Source: Fictibacillus arsenicus
Lineage (GTDB): Bacteria > Bacillota > Bacilli > Bacillales > Fictibacillaceae
NCBI RefSeq assembly: GCF_001999465.1
Contig: NZ_MQMF01000003.1
Span: 248,001 to 312,000 of the forward strand
DNA length: 64,000 bases
Direction of reading: 5' to 3'
This document shows positions 18,801-27,466 of this stretch, one piece after another. The position numbers and the translations under genes are program-made. How positions within the stretch are numbered: the first letter of the stretch is position 1; the number at the start of each line of letters is the position of its first letter. Under the pieces are notes generated by a model, which did no database searches, was not told the origin of the DNA, and worked only from the letters and a program-made list of their open reading frames with translations.

Positions 18801-20153
18801 GTGTACAAGGAGATGCACCATGATATGAATATATTTTTTCGGGGAGTCCTTTTGCTTGCAGCTGCAGCATTAGTGGGAGAAAGCTTAGAATTCATTGTGA
18901 ATATGATACTTGCACGTCAATTAGGAGAATTGGGATTAGGTCATTACATGTCTATTTTCCCAACTGTGATATTGATTATCATCATTGCAAGTCTAGAGCT
19001 GCCAATCTCCATATCTAAATTTGTAGCAGAAAAAGAAGAAAAGCAGCACTATAGTATGCTTAAACATGCAACTAAGCTCACTTTGATTCTAACGGCAGCT
19101 ATGATTATTATTGCTATATTTGTACTGCCCTTTATCCCGGTCTTTAACAGTTATCATCCGCTTGTAAGATGGTTAATGGTGTTGTTAATTCCTCTTATCT
19201 CGCTTACCTCGATCGCAAGAGGTTTTTTTATGGGAAAACAGCAGATGGGAAAGCTCGCTTTTTCTAATCTTTTCCGTAAATTTGCACAGCTCATATTACT
19301 GGCAGGTATTTATCAATTATTCTCCTTTGATAGAGAAACAGCAATCTTAATTGCATTAGCTACTTTCGTTGGCAGTGAACTTGTTGTCTTCGTTTATTTG
19401 TTTACAGCTTATTTGCTGCAATTCAGGAAAATGAAATACCAAATGAATCAAAATTTAAGTGCTGGAGAAGTTACAAAAAGCTTACTGGCCGTGACTATAC
19501 CCACAACAGGACTGCGGCTTTTTCATGCATTTACAAATGCAGTTCAGCCTTTTTTGATTAAATACTCACTTACGCTGACCGGACTATCTGATGTAGCGGC
19601 AACCGAGCAGTTTGGGCTGCTTGCAGGTGTTGCTATAACGATTGGATTCTTCCCAGCCTTTATTGCTCACTCTTTGCTCGTCGTACTAATACCGACTGTT
19701 TCTGAAGCTACTGCAAAAAAAGATGTGGATACATTAAAAATGCTTCTAATAAGGATTATGAAAATAACAGCAGCTTATGGTTTTCCTGCAGTTATCATAT
19801 TTCTTTTATTTTCTGAGAAATTGACGGTGATGTTTTTTCACTCAGCTTCTGCTGCAATCTATCTAGAACTTTTATGGCCCAGCTTTTTATTTACTTTTTT
19901 CTTAATTCCGCTTCAGGCCTATTTAATTGGTTTAGGATTGATCACAACAGCTTTTATACAGTCTGTTTGGTCAACAATTATTTCTTTTTTCCTTATGTAT
20001 ATACTCGGTTCACAGCCATCGTTTGGAATGCATGGTGTCATCATAGGTATGAATGCAGGATCCGTTCTTCTAATGCTTCTTCATTATTTTTCAGTCTGCA
20101 AAGCTATTGGCATTACCTTTTGGCTGGGTGCAAGAAACAATTTTCAAGAATAA
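18801..20153 (+). CDS. MOP-superfamily lipid/polysaccharide flippase (SpoVB/MurJ-like)
   Basis: A 450-residue integral membrane protein with about 12-14 membrane segments and the Polysacc_synt N-terminal pattern (FRGVLLLAAAALVGESLEFIVNMILARQLG). The family moves lipid-linked precursors across the membrane. Bacillus has several paralogues (SpoVB, YtgP, YkvU, YabM), and I cannot say which this is. The start is GTG 18801, because GGAGG sits at proper spacing; ATG 18813 would be crowded by its own site. It is alone on the plus strand and ends in a strong terminator. Confidence 0.8.
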   Translation: MYKEMHHDMNIFFRGVLLLAAAALVGESLEFIVNMILARQLGELGLGHYMSIFPTVILIIIIASLELPISISKFVAEKEEKQHYSMLKHATKLTLILTAAMIIIAIFVLPFIPVFNSYHPLVRWLMVLLIPLISLTSIARGFFMGKQQMGKLAFSNLFRKFAQLILLAGIYQLFSFDRETAILIALATFVGSELVVFVYLFTAYLLQFRKMKYQMNQNLSAGEVTKSLLAVTIPTTGLRLFHAFTNAVQPFLIKYSLTLTGLSDVAATEQFGLLAGVAITIGFFPAFIAHSLLVVLIPTVSEATAKKDVDTLKMLLIRIMKITAAYGFPAVIIFLLFSEKLTVMFFHSASAAIYLELLWPSFLFTFFLIPLQAYLIGLGLITTAFIQSVWSTIISFFLMYILGSQPSFGMHGVIIGMNAGSVLLMLLHYFSVCKAIGITFWLGARNNFQE

Positions 20154-20197
20154 AAAGGGCATCTCTATAAGGATAATTCCTTAAGAGATGCCTTTTT
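20153..20197. terminator. Bidirectional terminator between convergent genes
   Basis: AAAAAGGGCATCTCT and AGAGATGCCTTTTT pair, extended inward by TAAGGA/TTCCTTA. T tracts follow on both strands. It serves the flippase and the facing 150-residue gene. Confidence 0.85.
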
Positions 20198-20198
20198 G

Positions 20199-20633
20199 TC
20201 AGACAAGTTTCTGAGTATGAGCAAGGACTGCCCGAAAGTTAAAAGGGCTATTTTCTTGTTTTACAAACGCCCATTGATCAGGAATACGGGATTGCAAAAA
20301 TTTAAGTTGTGATTCATTTAGATTTAGCTCCAGCCATGAGTCATCGATTTTAAAATGTTCCTTTTCTTTAAAAGAGAATTTTGTTTGCAGCAAATTTTGT
20401 AATCCTCTAATCGTAATAAACTTAAACATATACCCATTTTTAATAGCGAGTACGATATCTTCCCAATTCTCTTCTGCGTAATGAAAGAAGTTAAGCAAGC
20501 TAGCTTCTTCTTTACCTATATGACTTAAAGCACTAATATTTTTTTGTCTAATAACATCAACTAAATGATCTCCGTCAACCCCTCCAGCAATTGCAGCTTC
20601 AATTAATAAGCCGGCTGGCATCGATAATTTCAC
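20199..20633 (-). CDS. Conserved hypothetical protein
   Basis: I do not recognise the family. With the start at GTG 20633, placed by GGGGGGG about 10 bases upstream, it has 144 residues. It starts VKLSMPAGLLIEAAIAGGVDG and has a mixed helical and hydrophilic body with LLNFFHYAEENWEDIVLAIKNGYMFKF in the middle; there is no signal peptide, no membrane segment and no cysteine pair. It follows the TspO-like gene by 30 bp on the same strand, so the two are probably cotranscribed. Confidence 0.6.
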   Translation of the reverse strand: MKLSMPAGLLIEAAIAGGVDGDHLVDVIRQKNISALSHIGKEEASLLNFFHYAEENWEDIVLAIKNGYMFKFITIRGLQNLLQTKFSFKEKEHFKIDDSWLELNLNESQLKFLQSRIPDQWAFVKQENSPFNFRAVLAHTQKLV

Positions 20634-20663
20634 AATGATAATCCCCCCCAATTAATAGAAAAA

Positions 20664-21422
20664 TTAAGTACGCATTGGTTTTAAAATATTTGTCCGTTTT
20701 GATGCTCTCCAAATAATGAATAATAAGAGCAAAACAGCTAAAGTGAAACTTGTGTTAGCAATAATGTCAATATCACCCATATGCCTTATGCCAATACCGA
20801 TAAATGCCCAAACAAAAACGAGCGGATAAATAAAATCATCGTTTTTAAAAGTAAAAAATAAGGCTAATACCGATCCAACAATAAGCATTGTGATCGTCCA
20901 AGTTTCTGAAGAAAGCCCAAACCCCTTCCAACCCGAATATTTAAGTACAACGGAGGTATTAACAATTGTAGCTAAACTCACCCATCCTAAATAGATTGAA
21001 AAAGGAGACAGAACATATCTTGGACGGTTCTCATCGCTTTGTATTTTTGAATAAATAAGGATTAAAGACAGCAGTAATCCTATCATTACAATGAGTGAAA
21101 GAATCAGTTTTTCATAATGCCACACAAAAATCCAAAGGCAGTTAAATAAACAGCTAATCACAAACCAATAACCTATTTTTTTGAAAACAGGTTGACTAAT
21201 ATGTTTAGGCATGGCCTGATAAATTACCCATAAAGCCAGCAACGTATAGATGAGTCCCCAAATCGAGAATACATACCCTGCTGGAGTAATAAGGACATTA
21301 TACTTAGCTGACAGTGCACCTGTTGTATTCCCGTTTAACGGTAACGCGTTTGCCATATAATTAACTACAATTACTGCTCCTAGAGCCAATATATTAAAAT
21401 ACGCTCTAAATTTTTCGGACAT
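20664..21422 (-). CDS. TspO/MBR-related membrane protein
   Basis: A 252-residue membrane protein with six or seven hydrophobic segments. The motif NTTGALSAKYNVLITPAGYVFSIWGLIYTLL is characteristic of the longer bacterial proteins annotated as tryptophan-rich sensory protein. Those are larger than the 5-helix, 160-residue TspO core, so a porphyrin or stress role is only inferred. ATG 21422 follows TAGGAGG. It is likely the first gene of a two-gene unit with the 144-residue gene downstream. Confidence 0.7.
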   Translation of the reverse strand: MSEKFRAYFNILALGAVIVVNYMANALPLNGNTTGALSAKYNVLITPAGYVFSIWGLIYTLLALWVIYQAMPKHISQPVFKKIGYWFVISCLFNCLWIFVWHYEKLILSLIVMIGLLLSLILIYSKIQSDENRPRYVLSPFSIYLGWVSLATIVNTSVVLKYSGWKGFGLSSETWTITMLIVGSVLALFFTFKNDDFIYPLVFVWAFIGIGIRHMGDIDIIANTSFTLAVLLLLFIIWRASKRTNILKPMRT

Positions 21423-21518
21423 TTGTTGTACCTCCTAATAGGATCTCTTTAATCATATATACCCCATTAAGAGATTGTTTATGAGAAGCTGTTTTATTAT
21501 ACATGTTGCTCTAGTAGG

Positions 21519-21713
21519 TAGTTGATTTCCGCTCCAAGTTGCTCGCTTTCCATGGGGCGTGCGGTGAGCCTCCTGCCGCTACGCGCCTTTAGGAGTCTCC
21601 ACCGGACCGCTCGTCCCATAGGACAAGGAAGGCTTCGGCAGCGAAACATCGCACGAAGAAAATTTGAAGTTCAATTTTCGAGGAGTCGGCAACCTTGCTC
21701 TTCAATCAACTTG
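21519..21713 (+). repeat. Dispersed intergenic repeat, copy 2, with 58-bp insertion
   Basis: It matches copies 1 and 3 over both halves but is interrupted at 21623-21680 by about 58 bp. The extra segment contains the near palindrome GAAAATTTGAA/GTTCAATTTTC and is absent from the other copies. The outer ends (TAGTTGATTTCCGCTCC and AATCAACTTGC) are intact. It lies between the TspO-like gene start and the ABC exporter end. Confidence 0.85.
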
Positions 21714-21754
21714 CATAGGAGAGAAAAGAATCATCCAAAAAAACCAATCTTTAG

Positions 21755-21787
21755 AAAAAAGGCAATCCTTAATTGGACTGCCTTTTT
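21755..21787. terminator. Terminator after the ABC exporter pair
   Basis: AAAAAAGGCAATCC and GGACTGCCTTTTT form a stem with a TTAATT loop. T runs lie on both sides. It follows the second ABC gene directly. Confidence 0.85.
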
Positions 21788-21793
21788 AGATGA

Positions 21794-23572
21794 TTAATTG
21801 CTAAATGCCTGAGTGCCAATTTCTGCTTCACGTTTGAATAAGCGGCTGTATACACCATGTTCTGATTCAAGCAGTGATTCGTGTTTCCCTGTTTCGATCA
21901 TTCTTCCATTTTCTATAACGATAATACGATTTGCAGCAAGCACCGTTGATAATCGATGAGAGATGATAAAAACGGTTTGCTTTGATTTTCTTTTGTTGAT
22001 CGCCTCATTAATTTGAACCTCTGTAATTGGATCAAGTGCTGAACTCGCTTCATCTAAAATAAGAATAGCAGCATCCTTAACAAGAGCTCTGGCAAGAGAC
22101 AATCTTTGTTTTTGACCGCCAGATAACAAACTTCCCCGCTCACCTACCATTGTGTTTAAGCCCTCAGGCAGTGTTTGGATAAAATCACCTAGACCACTGT
22201 CATTTATTGCACTTAATAACTCTTCATCAGTAGCATCAGATTTTGCTATGCGGAGATTATCTGCAAGTGAACCGTTACGCAGCTGAACATCCTGTGAAAC
22301 TATAGCGATTTGTGAACGTAGCCACCCAGCATCAATAGATGAAATATCTTTGCCGTCTAAAAGAATAGAACCGCTGTCAGGTTCATATAGACGGAGTAAT
22401 AGATCGACGATCGTAGATTTCCCGGAACCGCTAGGTCCGACAAGTGCGATTGCTTCACCGGGCTGAACAATAAACGATAAGCCTTTAAGTACTTGTTCAT
22501 CTTTTTCCGGATAGCCAAATGCTACTTCCCTTAATTCAATCGATCCCTCTACTAGAGGCAATGTAATACCTTTTTTGGTTTCTGCGTTTGACGTTTTTTC
22601 GCTTAATAAAATTTCAGATCGATCGAGCGCTGGACCGGTTCTTCTTACAGATAACCAGTTTCTGAGCATTTTTTGCATTTCATTTGCAGCGATTGCAACA
22701 AGGCCAGCGGCAGTAAGCATCTCACCGGTAGTTAATCTATCGTTCCAGATTAAATAGGCGCTAAGCCCATATACAACTGCTAAACCCAGTCCATTATAAC
22801 TCCCAATAACGACGATGGATTGCATACGTGCTTTTAATTCGTAACGAGATTCTTTAATGAACGATTTGCGAATTTCAGCAACACTTTGCACTTCCCCGTC
22901 AGAAACTCCAAGAACTCTTGAAAGGTGGATGCCTGTAACAGATTCCCGAAGTCTTTCAAGATAGCGAGAAGCTTCTTTTCTTGCATTTGCAGAGGCTTGG
23001 CGCGTTCTTCGTCCAACTGCATTAGATGTTAAATAGAAGATAACCCCTAACACAACGCTTGTAATCATCAGATAGGGATGGATCCAAAGCAAAACGATGC
23101 TATAGAGGATTACTCCTTGAACGGAAGCCATGAAGGTTGAACCTTCCCATGCAAGGAAATTGTGCAGCGTATCAGGATCATCAGATACCCTCGCCATCAT
23201 CTCACCAGATTGATTGTTCTGGTAAAAAGAGAATGGTAAGATCTGCAGATGTTTAAACAAACGAAGTTTTTGCCAGTTCGTTACTGTTTTAGCAACCTGG
23301 TGGCAAAAGTATTCATCAATTACCATCAGTATTAAGTCAGCAACAGCTGCAAATACGAGAAGCCACATTAATCCCCATAAAAGATTATTAGAATCTCCAG
23401 GAAGTATTGTATCGACAAGCCATCCGAGAGCAAGTGTTGGGATAAGCGCAGAGAAAACCTGGCTGACCGCAATAACAAAAGCATCTGCAAATACCCAGTT
23501 TTTATGTGGTTTTAAAAAGGCAAGAACGCGTCTGCCGTCACGGTTTTTTGACTTGGCGGCTAATTGGCTCAT
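21794..23572 (-). CDS. ABC exporter half-transporter B (membrane plus ATPase)
   Basis: A 592-residue protein with six membrane helices (about residues 30-310) and a C-terminal ATPase. Walker A GPSGSGKST, signature LSGGQKQRLSLARAL, Walker B ILILDEASSALD and the H-loop ISHRLST are all canonical. It overlaps the upstream half-transporter gene by 4 bp (ATGA), so the two are translationally coupled and almost certainly form a heterodimer. Unlike BmrCD-type pairs, neither ATPase site looks degenerate. Cargo is unknown; drugs, lipids or a siderophore are possible. Confidence 0.88.
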   Translation of the reverse strand: MSQLAAKSKNRDGRRVLAFLKPHKNWVFADAFVIAVSQVFSALIPTLALGWLVDTILPGDSNNLLWGLMWLLVFAAVADLILMVIDEYFCHQVAKTVTNWQKLRLFKHLQILPFSFYQNNQSGEMMARVSDDPDTLHNFLAWEGSTFMASVQGVILYSIVLLWIHPYLMITSVVLGVIFYLTSNAVGRRTRQASANARKEASRYLERLRESVTGIHLSRVLGVSDGEVQSVAEIRKSFIKESRYELKARMQSIVVIGSYNGLGLAVVYGLSAYLIWNDRLTTGEMLTAAGLVAIAANEMQKMLRNWLSVRRTGPALDRSEILLSEKTSNAETKKGITLPLVEGSIELREVAFGYPEKDEQVLKGLSFIVQPGEAIALVGPSGSGKSTIVDLLLRLYEPDSGSILLDGKDISSIDAGWLRSQIAIVSQDVQLRNGSLADNLRIAKSDATDEELLSAINDSGLGDFIQTLPEGLNTMVGERGSLLSGGQKQRLSLARALVKDAAILILDEASSALDPITEVQINEAINKRKSKQTVFIISHRLSTVLAANRIIVIENGRMIETGKHESLLESEHGVYSRLFKREAEIGTQAFSN

Positions 23573-25308
23573 ATCGCTCTCTCCTTTTCTAATTCACTGT
23601 ATTGTGCCATATAGAGTTCATAGTATTGACCTCTTTGTGCAAGAAGTTCCTCATGAGTTCCTTCTTCTGCAACTATGCCCTTATCCAAGAGCAAAATTTT
23701 GTCCGCATCTCTAACGGTTATGAGACGGTGAGCGATTGTGATGGTTGTTCTGCCAGGAATAAGGTTTTCTAAAGCGGCTTGAACTCGCTCTTCAGTTTCA
23801 CCATCAAGAGAAGAAGTTGCTTCGTCAAAGATTAATAGAGCTGGGTGTCTTAAAATTGCCCTTGCTAAAGCGACGCGCTGTCTTTGTCCCCCTGATAATT
23901 TGAGTCCACGTTCCCCTACAATGGTTTCGTATCCGTCGGGCAGTGCGGCTATAAATTCCGTTAGTCCTGACGCTGCACATGCTGCATCTAGATCTTCCTG
24001 AGATGCATTTTTTCTTCCATATAATAGATTCATACGGAGTGTATTGTTTAATAGGAAAGTTTCCTGTGACACAACTCCTACTTGCTGACGGAAAGAATTC
24101 CGATTGTAATCAAATAGATTTTGCTGATCTACTTCAATGGTTCCTGCTTCAGGTTCGTAAAGACCGAGAAGTAATTGGATAAGAGTTGATTTTCCGCCGC
24201 CGCTCGTTCCTACTATTCCAATATGCTGACCAGATTGCATGCTAAGAGAAACACCTTTAAGAACATATTCATTATTCCCGGGATAGCGGAACCATAGATT
24301 TTCAACGTCTATATCCCCGCGTATGGCGTTCATTTTTGGCAAGTTCTCTTCATGTTCAACTGGAAGATCAAAATATTCATAGATTCGTTGAAGGGCAGGT
24401 ATTGCCTGCTGAATGATTAATGCGTTCTCAGCAAGTGACCGGATAGGAAAAAACATCGTAGGTATAAAACCTAGACACGCTACAAGCGTCCCAACGGATA
24501 TGGTATTGTTCCAGACAGCCATACCTCCTACTAACATAACAACACCAGGTGTTGCGATGTTGAATAAATTACCTAGTCGCCAATTTACTTTGCCAATCAA
24601 AGCAGCACGAATCGAATAATTTTTCCAGTCCGTAAGTTTCTTGTCTTGTGTATGTATTTCTCGTTCTTGTGTTTGGAATGTACGAACAAGTCTTGTGGAT
24701 TCGATGCTTTCTTGAAGATGATGATAAATGTCAGCACGCATATCACGCTGCACTGCACTCATTTTTCGCATTGTATTTCCAAGTTTGAAAGATGGATATA
24801 AATAGATAGCGAATACACAGAACATTACGATCGCCACTGGCCAATACAGAGCGAATACTGCGATAAATGCAGCTACAGCACTAACCACTTGCTGAACAAA
24901 TCGAGGTACAACAGTATTATTCAAGTTTTGTACAGCTTCTACATCATGCGTAAGGCGATAAAGCATATCTCCGCGAGGTGTAGTCGTAAAAAATGACATA
25001 GGTGTCCGGTGCAAACGTCCAAAAGCTCTCATCTGCATATCAGTAATTACATCAAGTCCGATCTGAACCTGAATATATTCCTGAAGCGATTCGAAAATCA
25101 CTTTAAATAAAAATGCAAACAGTACTCCTGCAACGAGCCAGCCGATCATATCTGTCATTTGATTTGGAAGCACTTCATCCACTAGCTTTCCTGCTAATAT
25201 AGGAGGTATTACTGTAAAGGCACCTCCGATTAATGAACATGCAAAAGCAAGCAGAAGCCCCCTCCAATAAGGCTTGAAATGCTTAAGTGTCTCTCTTAAA
25301 AGCTTCAT
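23569..25308 (-). CDS. ABC exporter half-transporter A (membrane plus ATPase)
   Basis: A 579-residue type I exporter half with six membrane helices. Walker A GTSGGGKST, signature LSGGQRQRVALARAI, Walker B LLIFDEATSSLD and the H-loop IAHRLIT are intact. ATG 25308 is preceded by GAGAGGGGGAAC. It is the first gene of a two-gene operon whose partner starts within its stop codon. A Fur-like sequence lies about 50 bp upstream (25355-25373), the only regulatory hint I see; it matches the Fur consensus imperfectly. Confidence 0.88.
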   Translation of the reverse strand: MKLLRETLKHFKPYWRGLLLAFACSLIGGAFTVIPPILAGKLVDEVLPNQMTDMIGWLVAGVLFAFLFKVIFESLQEYIQVQIGLDVITDMQMRAFGRLHRTPMSFFTTTPRGDMLYRLTHDVEAVQNLNNTVVPRFVQQVVSAVAAFIAVFALYWPVAIVMFCVFAIYLYPSFKLGNTMRKMSAVQRDMRADIYHHLQESIESTRLVRTFQTQEREIHTQDKKLTDWKNYSIRAALIGKVNWRLGNLFNIATPGVVMLVGGMAVWNNTISVGTLVACLGFIPTMFFPIRSLAENALIIQQAIPALQRIYEYFDLPVEHEENLPKMNAIRGDIDVENLWFRYPGNNEYVLKGVSLSMQSGQHIGIVGTSGGGKSTLIQLLLGLYEPEAGTIEVDQQNLFDYNRNSFRQQVGVVSQETFLLNNTLRMNLLYGRKNASQEDLDAACAASGLTEFIAALPDGYETIVGERGLKLSGGQRQRVALARAILRHPALLIFDEATSSLDGETEERVQAALENLIPGRTTITIAHRLITVRDADKILLLDKGIVAEEGTHEELLAQRGQYYELYMAQYSELEKERAI

Positions 25309-25354
25309 ATTTAGTTCCCCCTCTCGCTCCTAAGCACTTTATTTTAAACCATTT

Positions 25355-25373
25355 TCTAAAAATTATCATTATT
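25355..25373. promoter_or_regulatory. Possible weak Fur box upstream of the ABC exporter pair
   Basis: On the minus strand AATAATGATAATTTTTAGA matches 14 of 19 positions of the Fur consensus, with the left two hexamers nearly perfect and the right third poor. It lies where a promoter would be. AT-rich sequence makes chance matches likely. Confidence 0.25.
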
Positions 25374-25513
25374 TTTACTTGTTATTTTTTTCAATATAAG
25401 AAAAATATATGAAGTCTTTAATTAAGCAATTATAGATAAAATGTTGGATCTAAAATTCCCAATAGAAGAATAATTTAAAAGGCTGTTTTCGCATATATTG
25501 TTGCTTTTAAAAG

Positions 25514-25647
25514 TAGTTGATTTCCGCTCCAGGCTGCTCGCTTTCCACGGGGCGTGCGGTGAGCCTCCTGCCGCTTTGCGCCATTAGGAGTCTCCACCTG
25601 ACCGCTCGTCCCGTAGGAGTCTCGTACCTTGCGCTCCAACCAACTTG
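25514..25647 (+). repeat. Dispersed intergenic repeat, copy 3
   Basis: The cleanest copy. It begins TAGTTGATTTCCGCTCCAGG, contains GCGGTGAGCCTCCTGCCGCT followed by AGGAGTCTCCAC, and ends TTGCGCTCCAACCAACTT. The internal GTGAGCCTCCT/AGGAGTCTCCAC pairing allows a long hairpin. It lies in the 511-bp gap upstream of the ABC operon; apart from the possible Fur box, nothing else is recognisable in that gap. Confidence 0.85.
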
Positions 25648-25819
25648 CAGATAATGAAAAAAAGCTAAAAGCAGCAATTCCTTTAGAAAAGAGCCTTTAA
25701 AATATATAAGAGAAAGCGTAAAATAAACAGTTTATGTAAGTAACGAACAAAAGACCAACACCAAAAGTCGCTTATATTGCAACTGTTTGATATCGGTCTT
25801 TTTGAGTAATTTATTTTGT

Positions 25820-27361
25820 TTAAGGATTTACACGTTTTAAAGGCTTAGTGGCTGGTCCTTCTACAACTGCTCCTTCGTAAGTAAAGCGAGATCCATGACA
25901 AGGACAGTCCCACGTTCTTTCACCGCTGTTCCATTCCACTTCACAGCCTAAATGTGTACAAGTGGTATCAACAACGTGCAACTCACCATTAGGATCTCGA
26001 TATGCTCCGCATCGTTTTCCGTCAACAGTTACTGCTCCGCCTTCATCTTTATTAAGGCTCCGAGGATTTTTAGAAGGCTTCTCTAACTTTCCTGACACAA
26101 AATGCTTTGCCACATCGGAATTTTCTTTAACAAACTGCTTTATATCTGAAGGGTCTGCTTGAAAACGCTGAGGTTTATACAGATCCGCAAACTCGTTTTC
26201 TCTATCCATTATATGGTCCCGGATGATATGGGCAGCTAGTGTACCAGTTGTCATCCCCCATTTTCTGAATCCAGTTGCTACAAAAATATTGTCATGCTTA
26301 TGTGTTAACTTACCAATGAAAGGAACTTTATCAAGTGTGATAAGATCTTGAGCTGACCATCGATACAAAACTCTTTCAAAGTTAAGCGATTTTTTTGCTT
26401 CTTTTAATAACGCTTCATAATGCTGATGTGTAGGGATTCCCTGTCCAGTCTGATGGCTTTCACCTCCAACAAGAACTACATGTTCTCCATCTTGAAGAAT
26501 GGATCTGTATGATCTTACGGTTTCATCTACACTCAAATACATTCCATGAGGGAATTTATCTTTAGTTTTAACCGCTAGAACATATGAACGTTCTGCCATC
26601 ATCCTTGTAAAATAAAAACCCATTCCATCGAAAAACGGAAAATGTGTGCAGCAAGCTACAAAATTCCCTTTCACTTCATGTTCAGTTTCTGTTTTTACGA
26701 TAGCTTTTTTATCTTCCTTATCTTCCTGAATATCAGAAGCCGTAGTGTGTTCGTATATCTTTACACCTAGTGAATCCATTTCTTTTAATAGTGCAATCAA
26801 GTATTTTACAGGATGAAAATGTGCTTGGTTTTTCATAACAAGTGCTTTTTTATGAGGTATATCAAAAGGCATCTTTTCGGTTAAATCGCCATCGATCTCA
26901 AGCTGTTCATATGCATGAGCTTCATATTCAAGTTTTTTAATTCCTTGTTCTGTATTCGCATAAAGATAAGCATCATGAGTTTCATAGTTACAGTGGATAC
27001 CATTTTCTTTTATAAAATTATGAATGAACTGACCTGCAGCTTCGTTGGATTGATAATACTTTTTTGCCCTTTCTAACCCTAGATGGGAGATCAGACGATC
27101 ATAAATAACACCATGCTGAGAAGTTATTTTTGCCGTTGTATGACCTGTTGTTCCGTTCAAGACTTTTCCAGCTTCAAGCAATATTACTTGCAGTCCTTCT
27201 TTAGCAAGTAAATAAGCTGTCGTTATACCTGTAATTCCCCCGCCTACGATAACAGCGTCAGCGTGTTCATTTCCAGTTAATGAAGGGTATTTAGGCAAAT
27301 CAACATTTTGCCTCCATAATGGTTCAGGGTATTGCGGCAAATTTTGTTCGTAACTATTCAC
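25820..27361 (-). CDS. yhfW: FAD-dependent oxidoreductase with C-terminal Rieske 2Fe-2S domain (YhfW type)
   Basis: A 513-residue protein. A DAO-type FAD domain starts with the dinucleotide loop VIVGGGITGITTAYLL near residues 40-55. A Rieske domain closes the protein, with ligands in CTHLGCEVEW and CPCHGSRF. The match to B. subtilis YhfW is by architecture. I start at GTG 27361, since AGGAGG stands 8 bases upstream and the next in-frame ATG upstream lacks a site. It has no operon partners. The substrate is unknown; an amine or amino acid oxidation coupled to an electron carrier is inferred. Confidence 0.88.
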   Translation of the reverse strand: MNSYEQNLPQYPEPLWRQNVDLPKYPSLTGNEHADAVIVGGGITGITTAYLLAKEGLQVILLEAGKVLNGTTGHTTAKITSQHGVIYDRLISHLGLERAKKYYQSNEAAGQFIHNFIKENGIHCNYETHDAYLYANTEQGIKKLEYEAHAYEQLEIDGDLTEKMPFDIPHKKALVMKNQAHFHPVKYLIALLKEMDSLGVKIYEHTTASDIQEDKEDKKAIVKTETEHEVKGNFVACCTHFPFFDGMGFYFTRMMAERSYVLAVKTKDKFPHGMYLSVDETVRSYRSILQDGEHVVLVGGESHQTGQGIPTHQHYEALLKEAKKSLNFERVLYRWSAQDLITLDKVPFIGKLTHKHDNIFVATGFRKWGMTTGTLAAHIIRDHIMDRENEFADLYKPQRFQADPSDIKQFVKENSDVAKHFVSGKLEKPSKNPRSLNKDEGGAVTVDGKRCGAYRDPNGELHVVDTTCTHLGCEVEWNSGERTWDCPCHGSRFTYEGAVVEGPATKPLKRVNP

Positions 27362-27432
27362 GGAGTACCTCCTATAATTATACAATGTTTTTACCCATTA
27401 TTCCCCATATGTGTGGGTCACAATCCAAAAAA

Positions 27433-27460
27433 CAAAAAACAGGCTAAAATTTAGCCTGTT
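27433..27460 (-). terminator. Terminator after the ABC-F gene
   Basis: AACAGGCTAAA and TTTAGCCTGTT form an 11-bp stem with a one-base loop as written. A run of T follows on the minus strand, 7 bp beyond the gene stop. Confidence 0.85.
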
Positions 27461-27466
27461 CCAAAT

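Noticed and set aside
21541-21793. Open frame of about 84 codons through repeat copy 2
   Set aside because: It runs across a non-coding repeat that is disrupted differently in each copy, so it is not a gene.
25764-25806. Possible terminator after yhfW (AAGACC/GGTCTT)
   Set aside because: Six-pair stem with a loop of about 30 bases; too loose to support.
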